From the NCBI RefSeq assembly GCF_040566555.1, contig NZ_JBEWYP010000003.1, positions 310,001-374,000 on the forward strand: a stretch of DNA of 64,000 nt, in the 5' to 3' direction. The notes under the pieces are model-generated. The model saw only the letters and a list, made by a program, of their open reading frames with translations. It made no database searches and was not told the origin of the DNA. Every line of letters starts with the position of its first letter. The stretch's first letter is position 1. Made by a program: the position numbers and the translations under genes. Origin of the DNA: Sediminicola sp040566555. Its GTDB lineage: Bacteria; Bacteroidota; Bacteroidia; Flavobacteriales; Flavobacteriaceae. Below, in pieces: positions 33,594 through 40,962 of the stretch.

Positions 33594-34840
33594 ATATACT
33601 TTTAAAATCCGTCAAAATATTCGATACCAACAATAAGGACCTTCATTTAAAGCGTAGGGACATCCTTATCAAAAATGGTATCATTGATAAAATTGCCGTT
33701 AAAATAGAGGCTCCTTCCAAGACCAAGGTGATAGAGCATTCCAATTTACATGTTTCAGTGGGTTGGTTCGATAGTAGTGTTAGTTTTGGAGAACCAGGCT
33801 TTGAAGAGCGTGAAACCATAACAAACGGATTGCAAACAGCTGCCAAAAGCGGATTTACAGATATCGTACTGAACCCTACCTCCTACCCAATACCCGACTC
33901 AAGTTCTGATATTGTTTTTCTCAAAAATGCTGCCAATGGTCATGCCACAAACATGTATCCTTTAGGATGCTTAACCGTTAAAGGGGAAGGGAAGGATCTG
34001 GCAGAACTTTATGATATGAAAAATGCTGGAGCGGTAGGCTATTATGATTTTAAACATGCCATAGAAAATTCCAACTTGCTGAAAATTGCTTTGCAGTATG
34101 CCCAGAATTTCGATGGTTTGGTCATGTCCTTCCCATTAGATTATAAAATAGCGGGGAAAGGCCTTGTAAATGAAGGTGAAGTCTCCACAAAATTGGGATT
34201 AAAGGGAATACCCTCCCTGGCAGAAGAATTGCAAATTGCAAGAGACCTGTTCATATTAGAATATACAGGAGGAAAATTGCACATTCCAACAATCTCTACC
34301 GCTGGCTCTGTTAAACTTATTGCAGAAGCGAAAAAGAAAGGCTTGGATGTAAGCTGTAGTGTAGCAATCCACAACTTGTTTTTCACAGATGAACATTTGG
34401 TAGAATTTGATACACATTACAAAATAATGCCTCCTTTAAGGACAAAAAGTGATGTAAAGGCATTGCTAAAAGGACTAAAGGATGGTACAATAGATACCGT
34501 TACCTCCGATCATATCCCAATGGATATAGAACAAAAAAGAGTTGAGTTTGACAATGCTGCAAGCGGTAGTATTGGTCTCGAAAGTGCCTTTGGTGGACTT
34601 AATAAACTTTTGGATCTGGAATTGACCATTGCCTTATTGACAAAAGGCAGGGAGCGTTTTGGTCTGGTGACTCCAGTTATAAAAGAAGGGGAACAGGCTT
34701 CTTTGACGATTTTTGATCCAGAGACGGAATATACTTTTGATACCAAGAACATTTTATCCACTTCCAAAAACAGTATGTTCTTAGGGGCAAAGCTTAAAGG
34801 TAAGGCCTTAGGGATTATCGCAAACGGACAGATTATATAA
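33590..34840 (+). CDS. Dihydroorotase homologue lacking the zinc-binding histidines
   Basis: A 416-residue amidohydrolase-superfamily protein close to class I dihydroorotase (PyrC) in length and layout. The second pyrimidine-pathway motifs are changed: the HxH of DVHVHLREPG is replaced by FDSSVSFGEPG (both His to Ser), the buried His of the IVAH segment by Ser (LVMSFP) and the HVS-type His by Thr (HIPTISTAG). The Asp of the last ligand motif survives in TSDHIPM. So the bimetal centre cannot form in the usual way; the protein is probably inactive or structural (like the inactive PyrC partners of aspartate transcarbamoylase). It overlaps the BatA gene by 4 bases. Confidence 0.75.
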   Translation: MNILLKSVKIFDTNNKDLHLKRRDILIKNGIIDKIAVKIEAPSKTKVIEHSNLHVSVGWFDSSVSFGEPGFEERETITNGLQTAAKSGFTDIVLNPTSYPIPDSSSDIVFLKNAANGHATNMYPLGCLTVKGEGKDLAELYDMKNAGAVGYYDFKHAIENSNLLKIALQYAQNFDGLVMSFPLDYKIAGKGLVNEGEVSTKLGLKGIPSLAEELQIARDLFILEYTGGKLHIPTISTAGSVKLIAEAKKKGLDVSCSVAIHNLFFTDEHLVEFDTHYKIMPPLRTKSDVKALLKGLKDGTIDTVTSDHIPMDIEQKRVEFDNAASGSIGLESAFGGLNKLLDLELTIALLTKGRERFGLVTPVIKEGEQASLTIFDPETEYTFDTKNILSTSKNSMFLGAKLKGKALGIIANGQII

Positions 34841-34848
34841 TACACAAG

Positions 34849-35172
34849 ATGGAGAATATGGAAAAAGGAAGGACAACTGCGATAGTAGCTTACTTCACCT
34901 TGGTTGGTGCATTGATAGCAATAACCATGAACATGGAGCCGAAAAATGATTTTGCACGTTTCCATACACGGCAAGCCTTTGGTTTACATTTATTCTTTCT
35001 CGGATTTGCCCTATTTTTGAGTCAATGGTTCAATGCCTATGCCTGGTACGGACTTTATATTTCATATTTAATTTTATGGGGCTATGGTTTCATAGGAGCT
35101 ATTTCGGGTAAAAAACAGATTGTTCCCTTAGTTGGTGAATATTTTCAAAAATGGTTTACATTCATTCAATAG
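34849..35172 (+). CDS. Small membrane protein (DUF4870-like)
   Basis: A 107-residue protein with three hydrophobic segments (IVAYFTLVGALIAITM near 12-27, LHLFFLGFALFLSQWF near 47-62, and YGLYISYLILWGYGFIGAIS near 67-86) and a conserved FARFHTRQAFGLHL loop, reminiscent of DUF4870/Tic20-like proteins. Role unknown. It lies 8 bases after the dihydroorotase homologue and is followed after 1 base by an esterase gene. Confidence 0.75.
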   Translation: MENMEKGRTTAIVAYFTLVGALIAITMNMEPKNDFARFHTRQAFGLHLFFLGFALFLSQWFNAYAWYGLYISYLILWGYGFIGAISGKKQIVPLVGEYFQKWFTFIQ

Positions 35173-35173
35173 C

Positions 35174-35833
35174 ATGACTACAGCACCTCTATCCCTTCAT
35201 CACATAATAAGACCATCATCTTTAAAAACAGGAAAACCTCCAGTAATGTTCATGTTTCATGGATATGGGAGCAATGAAGAAGATCTATTTTCCTTTGCCA
35301 ATGAACTCCCAGAAGAACTATGCATTATTTCTGTCCGGGCCCCATATCCCCTACCTCCTTATGGCAACGCTTGGTATGCGATAAATTTTGATGATATTAA
35401 TGGAAAATGGAGCGATGAGGAGCAGGCCGTAATTGCCAGGGAAAAAATTGTGAAATTTATAGATGAGGCTTGTGCTACCTATCATTTGGACGAAAAAAGA
35501 ATTACCCTCTTGGGCTTTAGTCAAGGAACAATTCTTAGTTATGCGGTGGCATTGTCCTATCCTGAAAAAGTTAAGAATGTTGTGGCACTCAGTGGTTATA
35601 TCAATGAAAATTTATTGACAAAGGATCATAAAACCAAGGACCACCAAAATCTAAAAATTTATGCTTCCCATGGAATGGTAGACCAAGTAATTCCGCCAGA
35701 ATGGGCACAAAAAGCACCGCAAATCTTAGAATCACTTGGTGTGGAGCACAAATATGAGGAGTTCCCTGTTGGACATGGCGTTGCCCCACAAAACTTTTAC
35801 TCCTTTAAAAAATGGCTTGGTAATAAAATTTAA
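35174..35833 (+). CDS. Phospholipase/carboxylesterase (alpha/beta hydrolase)
   Basis: A 219-residue cytosolic hydrolase of the phospholipase/carboxylesterase family (COG0400 type). MFHGYGSNEEDL gives the oxyanion region, GFSQGTILS the nucleophile serine, GMVDQVIP the Asp and GHGVAPQN the His. The ATG at 35174 is used because the longer frame overlaps the preceding gene by 41 bases from a weak start. Last gene of the BatA operon; stop codon overlaps that of the convergent gene by 3 bases. Confidence 0.85.
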   Translation: MTTAPLSLHHIIRPSSLKTGKPPVMFMFHGYGSNEEDLFSFANELPEELCIISVRAPYPLPPYGNAWYAINFDDINGKWSDEEQAVIAREKIVKFIDEACATYHLDEKRITLLGFSQGTILSYAVALSYPEKVKNVVALSGYINENLLTKDHKTKDHQNLKIYASHGMVDQVIPPEWAQKAPQILESLGVEHKYEEFPVGHGVAPQNFYSFKKWLGNKI

Positions 35834-36324
35834 TTGCTACGGGTGTACAATAGATGGTCCAATAAAGTAAAATCTACACTCATATCATCTTTGAGCTCAT
35901 ACTTTATCAATACTTCACCCCAATACTGACCATCAGAAAAATCTGCGATGATCCATTTATGGTTCAAGGTTTTAATCTTATTGATCTTAAAATCTCCTTC
36001 CATACCTTCGTAGGGAACTAAAGGATTATCCCCTTTTGACTCATTGGTTTCCAATAATTTATCCTCGATATAACGCGATGGTTGCTCCAATTGTAAATGA
36101 TCATAATACGCCAGGGCGTCGTCGTTATTATCCAAGGTAAAATACTGTACATCCAGGACTTTTAGATTGAGTTTTTGAATGGAATCTTGCATTTGGGTAA
36201 TGTCCTTTTCCAAATTCTCTATTTTTCCATTTTTATCTTTCACCATATTGTTGGCACTGACAAATTGGTAAAGGGCTATTAAAGCCGCAAAGATAAATAG
36301 GTATAAAAATATTTTACTCTTCAT
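35830..36324 (-). CDS. Membrane-anchored coiled-coil protein of unknown function
   Basis: A 164-residue protein. Residues 5-24 are an N-terminal transmembrane anchor (FLYLFIFAALIALYQFVSA), followed by a coiled-coil-like heptad stretch (NGKIENLEKDITQMQDSIQKL, about residues 32-53) and a small C-terminal domain with WIIADFSDGQYWGEVLIKYELKDD. I recognise no enzyme motif; homologues in flavobacteria are sometimes labelled hydrolase without evidence. It is 15 bases after the MBL-fold gene, and both run leftward. Confidence 0.65.
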   Translation of the reverse strand: MKSKIFLYLFIFAALIALYQFVSANNMVKDKNGKIENLEKDITQMQDSIQKLNLKVLDVQYFTLDNNDDALAYYDHLQLEQPSRYIEDKLLETNESKGDNPLVPYEGMEGDFKINKIKTLNHKWIIADFSDGQYWGEVLIKYELKDDMSVDFTLLDHLLYTRSN

Positions 36325-36339
36325 ATGTACGTAGGGTTC

Positions 36340-37104
36340 TTAAAGGTTTAGAATTAAATTATCATAGGCCAAATGTACATTTTTTGGCAGCTTTTTCTCC
36401 ACTTCTTCATGAAAACCCAACATATGGCTAATATGTGTAAAATAAGTGTTCTCAGGTTTTACTCTCTCCACAAATGCCAAGGCTTCCTCCAGATTGAGAT
36501 GGGAATGGTGGGGTTCTTCACGTAAGGCGTTAACGACCAACACCTTTACCCCCTTTATTTTTTCTATTTCTTCATCAGCCATGGTTTTGACATCTGTTAA
36601 ATAGACAAAGTCAAAAATTCGATATCCAAATACTTGCAGACGATTATGGTGTGCCTCTACCGGAATGGCCATAGTATTTCCAATCTTAAAAGGCTTGTTA
36701 TTTTCCACAATGTTAACCTCTACTGCCGGGGCTCCAGGATACCTGTTTTCCCCCGCAAAAATATATTCAAATCTAGTTTTTAAAGAATTTGCTACCCGTT
36801 GATGGGCGTAAATAGGAATATCCCCCTGCCTAAAAAAAAAAGGTCTGATATCATCTATCCCGGCAGTGTGATCGGCATGCTCATGAGTGAATAAAATCCC
36901 ATCCATTTTAGTGACTTTATGGGTCAGCATTTGCTGCCTAAAATCCGGTCCACAGTCAATAACGTAATTAAATTTGTCCCAAGAGATCATTACCGAGACC
37001 CTAAGCCTCTTATCCTTTGGATTTTTACTTAAACAAACAGGGTGCGAGCTCCCAATAACAGGGATTCCTTGCGAAGTTCCGGTGCCTAAAAAAGTAATTT
37101 TCAA
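36340..37104 (-). CDS. MBL-fold metallo-hydrolase (PhnP/RNase Z-like)
   Basis: A 254-residue metallo-beta-lactamase-fold hydrolase. The signature FLGTGTSQGIP at the N terminus and THEHADHTAG (HxHxDH metal ligands) are intact, with later histidines in VEAHHNRLQV and PHHSHLNL. Closest in pattern to PhnP-type cyclic phosphodiesterases. Only a TTG at 37104 can start it: the in-frame upstream sequence reaches a TAA without an ATG, and the family's conserved KITFLGTGT begins right after it. It diverges from the 485-residue gene. Confidence 0.85.
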   Translation of the reverse strand: MKITFLGTGTSQGIPVIGSSHPVCLSKNPKDKRLRVSVMISWDKFNYVIDCGPDFRQQMLTHKVTKMDGILFTHEHADHTAGIDDIRPFFFRQGDIPIYAHQRVANSLKTRFEYIFAGENRYPGAPAVEVNIVENNKPFKIGNTMAIPVEAHHNRLQVFGYRIFDFVYLTDVKTMADEEIEKIKGVKVLVVNALREEPHHSHLNLEEALAFVERVKPENTYFTHISHMLGFHEEVEKKLPKNVHLAYDNLILNL

Positions 37105-37164
37105 CGTATCACCTATTTATTCCAAATTTATAACATATTTATTTAATAGATACCCCAATCTTAT

Positions 37165-37172
37165 TAACTTTG
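37165..37172 (+). promoter_or_regulatory. -7 box (TAACTTTG) before the 485-residue gene
   Basis: TAACTTTG matches the -7 consensus and lies 20 bases before the ATG at 37193. No TTG is found at the expected -33 position. It argues for the ATG at 37193 rather than the far longer frame that begins inside the divergent gene. Confidence 0.5.
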
Positions 37173-37192
37173 TTGCACGTAAAAAAACTATA

Positions 37193-38650
37193 ATGGCTTC
37201 TGTCCTAAATAAAGATACCGCATTTGAAAATATCCCCTCAATTAAGGCAAAAACCTTAAGGATAAATTTAAACCCAGACATATACGGAACATTTGCTGAG
37301 ATTGGCGCAGGCCAAGAAACAGCAAGACATTTTTTTAGGGCCGGTGGGTCTTCTGGAACTATTGCCAAAGCGATGAGCGCTTACGACAAGGATTTCAGTG
37401 ACGCCATCTATGGAATTGAACCAGATGGCCGCTATGTGACCCAATCCAGGCTGAAGAGAATGTTGGAATATGAAATGCAACTGACCGAAGAGCGTATTAG
37501 CCGTCAGAAACATCCAGACCGATTATTTTTCTCCTATGCCAATACCGTAGCTACAATAGATTTTGCCAAAAAATTTAAAGGACACGGCTGGATCGGAATT
37601 CGTTTTCAATTAGACCCTAACCAAAAGGAATGGGATGAGATTGTAATCCACATACGCTTTAGACAGAATGAAGCCAGACTACAACAGGAAACTTTGGGAA
37701 TTTTAGGGGTAAATCTAATTTATGGGGCATTCTATAAATATGATCAACCCAGAAAATTATTAAGATATCTATATGACCATATAGATAAGGATACCATTGA
37801 GATTGATATGATCAATTTCTCTGGACCTAACTTTAAAAATGTCGATAATCGATTAATGAGCCTACAGCTTATTAAAAATGATATGACCGATGCGGTAATG
37901 TTCGGTCCTGATGGCAACAACTTATTACCTGCTGCTATTCTGTACAAGAAAAACATTTTGGCACTAAGGGGTAGTTTTAGACCTGTGACCAAGGTGAATT
38001 TGGATATGTTCCAGAAATCCTATGATATTTTTGTACGGGAACAAACGGTAGACATCAATAATACCATTGTAATTTTCGAAATTACCCTTTCGAACCTAAA
38101 GGCATCAGGAGAAATAGATGAACAGGATTTTATGGACAGGGCAGAACTACTTTGTTCACTTGGACATACGGTGATGATCTCCAAATTCCGAGAGTATTAT
38201 AAACTTGTGGAATATTTCAATAATTACACTAAATCTAGAATAGGCCTTACCATGGGCGTAAACAATTTAGTGGAGGTTTTTGATGAGAAATACTACAGAC
38301 ATTTAAGCGGTGGTATTTTGGAGGCATTTGGTAAACTGTTCTTTAAAGATCTCAAGGTGTACCTATATCCAATGAAAGATGAGGAAACCGGTCAGATAAT
38401 GACCAGTAATAATGTTAAGGTACATCCTAGAATGAAAGAATTGTACAAATTCTTTAAATACAATGGAAAAGTAATGGACATCATCGATTACGATCCAGAA
38501 ATACTACACATCTTCTCTAGGGATGTATTGAAGAAAATAATTAACAAGGATGATGGCTGGGAAGCTGAACTTCCTGAAGGTATTGCAGAAATTATCAAAG
38601 AGAAAGATTTGTTTACCAAAAAATTGGTAAAGGCCGAGGAAAACAAATAG
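37193..38650 (+). CDS. Conserved 485-residue protein of unknown function
   Basis: Starting at the ATG at 37193 (MASVLNKDTAF) the product is about 485 residues; the frame is open back to 36974 but that part overlaps the divergent hydrolase. Recognisable conserved blocks are GTFAEIGAGQETARHFFRAGGSSGTIAKAMS near residues 30-60, FSYANTVATIDFA and TMGVNNLVEVFDEKYY. No nucleotidyltransferase (HxGH) or other catalytic motif is seen, although database copies may carry a nicotinate-nucleotide adenylyltransferase label. No membrane segment. Function unknown; it has its own promoter box and a shared terminator at the end. Confidence 0.7.
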   Translation: MASVLNKDTAFENIPSIKAKTLRINLNPDIYGTFAEIGAGQETARHFFRAGGSSGTIAKAMSAYDKDFSDAIYGIEPDGRYVTQSRLKRMLEYEMQLTEERISRQKHPDRLFFSYANTVATIDFAKKFKGHGWIGIRFQLDPNQKEWDEIVIHIRFRQNEARLQQETLGILGVNLIYGAFYKYDQPRKLLRYLYDHIDKDTIEIDMINFSGPNFKNVDNRLMSLQLIKNDMTDAVMFGPDGNNLLPAAILYKKNILALRGSFRPVTKVNLDMFQKSYDIFVREQTVDINNTIVIFEITLSNLKASGEIDEQDFMDRAELLCSLGHTVMISKFREYYKLVEYFNNYTKSRIGLTMGVNNLVEVFDEKYYRHLSGGILEAFGKLFFKDLKVYLYPMKDEETGQIMTSNNVKVHPRMKELYKFFKYNGKVMDIIDYDPEILHIFSRDVLKKIINKDDGWEAELPEGIAEIIKEKDLFTKKLVKAEENK

Positions 38651-38666
38651 ACTCAACATAAATAAC

Positions 38667-38698
38667 AAAGCGCCCTAATGTAAATTAGGGCGCTTTTA
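38667..38698. terminator. Bidirectional terminator between convergent genes
   Basis: Stem AAAGCGCCCTAAT (38668-38680 region) pairs with ATTAGGGCGCTTT (to 38696) around a 4-nt loop. It lies between the 485-residue gene and bcp. Confidence 0.9.
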
Positions 38699-38712
38699 TT
38701 TTAAATACGCCG

Positions 38713-39165
38713 CTATTCCAAGATTTGTGCAGCGTGATCTTTGGTCTTTACTTTATCTATAACCTTGGTAAGTATGCCCTTTTCATTAATGATAAAGGTT
38801 TTCCTATGGATGCCATCATATTCCTTGCCCATGAATTTTTTTGGTCCCCAAACCCCAAATGTATTGATAACGGTATGATCTTCATCTGCCAGGAGCGGAA
38901 AAGGAAATTCGTATTTGTTCTTAAAATTTAATTGTTTGGATTGGGTATCCTCACTGACCCCAAGTAGTTCATACCCCTGTTTTTGAAGTTCGACATAATT
39001 GTCCCTAAGATTACAGGCTTCTGCCGTACAACCAGGCGTATTGGCCCTTGGGTAAAAAAATACGATCAATTTCTTACCAGCATAGTCTGATAAAGAAATA
39101 GAATTTCCATCTTGATCTTTTGAAGTAAATGCCGGTACTTTATCACCTTCTTTCAGTGTGTTCAT
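38713..39165 (-). CDS. bcp: Thioredoxin-dependent thiol peroxidase (peroxiredoxin Q/BCP)
   Basis: A 150-residue peroxiredoxin that reduces hydroperoxides with thioredoxin. The peroxidatic cysteine is in TPGCTAEACNLRDNY, and the neighbouring EAC cysteine is the usual resolving residue of the BCP group. The ATG at 39165 gives the standard MNTLKEGDKVPAF start; the extra frame upstream is dropped. Diverges from the endonuclease III gene with 53 bases between. Confidence 0.92.
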   Translation of the reverse strand: MNTLKEGDKVPAFTSKDQDGNSISLSDYAGKKLIVFFYPRANTPGCTAEACNLRDNYVELQKQGYELLGVSEDTQSKQLNFKNKYEFPFPLLADEDHTVINTFGVWGPKKFMGKEYDGIHRKTFIINEKGILTKVIDKVKTKDHAAQILE

Positions 39166-39218
39166 AGTTTTTTTATTTAAATTCGTGTTTGATATTTCTA
39201 TTGTAAAATTAAACAAAA

Positions 39219-39881
39219 ATGACGAAAGCCGAAAAGGTAGACTTCACTATCCGTACGCTTCAGGAATTATATCCTACAATTCCCGTTCCGTTGGAACATA
39301 AAGATCCCTATACCCTATTAATTGCTGTACTAATGTCCGCACAAAGTACGGATGTCCGTGTCAACCAAATTACGCCCTTATTATTCGCCAAGGCAGATAA
39401 TCCCTATGATATGGTAAAGTTAAGTGTTGAGGAAATCAGGGATATTATACGTCCAGTCGGACTTTCTCCAATGAAATCGAAGGGAATTCACGGCTTATCC
39501 GAAATATTAATTAAAAAATACAATGGTGAAGTTCCCAGGGATATCACTTTATTGGAAGAATTTCCTGGTGTAGGTCACAAAACGGCAAGTGTTGTGGTAG
39601 CACAAGCATTTGGGATACCAGCATTTCCGGTAGATACCCATATTCATAGATTAATGTATCGTTGGGGTTTTACCAATGGAAAAAATGTGGTACAGACCGA
39701 AAAGGATGCTAAAAGATTGTTTCCAAAAGAATTATGGAACGATCTACATCTTCAGATCATATGGTATGGTCGCGAATATTCTCCTGCCAGGGGATGGAAC
39801 TTGGAAAAAGATATCATTACAAGGACCATTGGGAGGAAAACTATATTGAATAGCTATTACGCCAACAAAAAAAAGACCTAA
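39219..39881 (+). CDS. nth: Endonuclease III-like DNA glycosylase without Fe-S cluster cysteines
   Basis: A 220-residue helix-hairpin-helix DNA glycosylase/AP lyase acting on oxidised pyrimidines. The HhH motif with catalytic Lys is LEEFPGVGHKTASVV, and the catalytic Asp is in FPVDTHIHR. E. coli Nth ends with four cysteines that bind a 4Fe-4S cluster; this protein ends GREYSPARGWNLEKDI and contains no cysteine at all in that region. Length is otherwise normal. Divergent from bcp. Its stop codon lies in a terminator stem. Confidence 0.88.
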   Translation: MTKAEKVDFTIRTLQELYPTIPVPLEHKDPYTLLIAVLMSAQSTDVRVNQITPLLFAKADNPYDMVKLSVEEIRDIIRPVGLSPMKSKGIHGLSEILIKKYNGEVPRDITLLEEFPGVGHKTASVVVAQAFGIPAFPVDTHIHRLMYRWGFTNGKNVVQTEKDAKRLFPKELWNDLHLQIIWYGREYSPARGWNLEKDIITRTIGRKTILNSYYANKKKT

Positions 39882-39897
39882 TAATAGGTCTTTTTAT
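39868..39897 (+). terminator. Terminator overlapping the nth stop codon
   Basis: AAAAGACCTA (39871-39880) pairs with TAGGTCTTTT (39885-39894) around a 4-nt loop and continues in T residues. The nth stop TAA is inside the left arm and loop. Confidence 0.85.
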
Positions 39898-39918
39898 ATT
39901 TTTCGGAACTAGTTGATG

Positions 39919-40062
39919 TTAGTTCAAATTATTTTCGAACTGCATACTTTTATATTCCACGATCTGTAACGACCTAGAATAATTCATCAAAAACTGAATA
40001 GTTTCTGGACATGCTTTAGCTAATTTGCACGTGTTTCGTTTTGTAGAGTAAATTCTTTCCAT
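39919..40062 (-). CDS. 47-residue Cys/Lys-rich microprotein
   Basis: A short frame on the minus strand, ATG at 40062 and TAA at 39919-39921, encoding 47 residues beginning MERIYSTKRN. It has two cysteines (TCKLAKACPE), many basic residues in the first half, a helical middle (TIQFLMNYSRSLQIVE) and no signal peptide. It is 71 bases downstream of the sigma factor gene on the same strand and could share its transcript. Small ORFs beside sigma factors of this kind occur in flavobacteria, from memory; function unknown. Whether it is translated cannot be shown by sequence alone. Confidence 0.5.
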   Translation of the reverse strand: MERIYSTKRNTCKLAKACPETIQFLMNYSRSLQIVEYKSMQFENNLN

Positions 40063-40133
40063 ATTTAATAGCTTAGTTATGTTAAGATAACGCCACTTAA
40101 ATGGAAATATTGTACAATACGACCTATTGCATA

Positions 40134-40715
40134 TTAATTCGTTAAAACGATATTATGTTTGTTTATGATCTTTCTCATGTTGATCAAAGCATAGCGCATT
40201 CTTCCTAGTGCAGTGTTTATGCTTACTCCTGTGTTTTCAGATATCTCCTTAAAACTCATATCCTTATAGATACGCATTAGAAGTACTTCTTTCTGATCGT
40301 CCGGAAGCTCATCGATAAGGATTCGTAAATCACTATCTATCTGGTCTTTTATAATTTGTTTTTCAGCATTTAACTTATCATCACCAATTACAGAGAAAAT
40401 ATTAAAGTCATCGCTACCTTCGAACTTTGGCATTCTTTTGTTCTTTCTAAAATGATCTATAATAAGGTTGTGCGATATGCGCATTACCCAGGGTAAAAAT
40501 TTCCCCTCTTCACTATAGGATCCTTTTTTTAAGGTTTTGATCACTTTGATAAAGGTATCTTGGAAGATATCCTCTGTTACATCCCTGTCCAATACTTTTG
40601 AGTAAATGAAGCTGGTGATTCTTTGGTTGTGTCTGTTGATTAAGATTTCTAAAGCCCTTTCATTTCCGGCAATATAATCCCTTACTAATACTGAGTCATC
40701 AATCTGTAGTTCCAT
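40134..40715 (-). CDS. Sigma-70 family RNA polymerase sigma factor (ECF-like)
   Basis: A 193-residue group IV-type sigma factor. Region 2 contains DVTEDIFQDTFIKVIKTL and GKFLPWVMRISHNLIIDHFR, and region 4 has LPDDQKEVLLMRIYKDMSFKEISENTGVSINTALGRMRYALI, the -35-recognising helix-turn-helix. No anti-sigma gene is adjacent; the 47-residue microprotein downstream is the only neighbour on the same strand. Target genes unknown; this architecture is common as a single constitutive-like sigma in Flavobacteriaceae. Confidence 0.9.
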   Translation of the reverse strand: MELQIDDSVLVRDYIAGNERALEILINRHNQRITSFIYSKVLDRDVTEDIFQDTFIKVIKTLKKGSYSEEGKFLPWVMRISHNLIIDHFRKNKRMPKFEGSDDFNIFSVIGDDKLNAEKQIIKDQIDSDLRILIDELPDDQKEVLLMRIYKDMSFKEISENTGVSINTALGRMRYALINMRKIINKHNIVLTN

Positions 40716-40911
40716 ACAAATTACTTTTTTTTGGTTAAAATTAGGGGCCTCCCCTTTCGGAAAGGACTTCTAGTTATTTAGGTAAATTCTAAAAAGTAAT
40801 TTTTCTGTATAGGCCTATATAGTTATTAATTACACTTCAAATATATAAAAAAGAAGAGCTTATAAAAAAACATTGTTGTGATCTGCCCAATTAGTGATGT
40901 TAAAGTAAGGT
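40716..40911. other. Divergent promoter region
   Basis: AT-rich gap between the sigma factor and uvrA. A minus-strand -7-like TATATTTG lies at 40845-40838, about 120 bases before the sigma factor ATG, without a matching -33 element. No reading frame or hairpin of note. Confidence 0.4.
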
Positions 40912-40945
40912 TTGTAGTTATTAAATTGGACATATCGTATCTTTG
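40912..40945 (+). promoter_or_regulatory. Bacteroidota promoter of uvrA
   Basis: TTG (40912-40914, within TTTG 40911-40914), a 23-nt spacer and TATCTTTG (40938-40945) followed by CACC. The -7 box ends 17 bases before the ATG at 40963, giving a leader of about 10 nt. Confidence 0.6.
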
Positions 40946-40962
40946 CACCCTTAAATAAGCAT

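Noticed and set aside
36974..37192. N-terminal extension of the 485-residue protein
   Set aside because: Overlaps the divergent metallo-hydrolase and its promoter box; the ATG at 37193 fits a -7 box 20 bases before.
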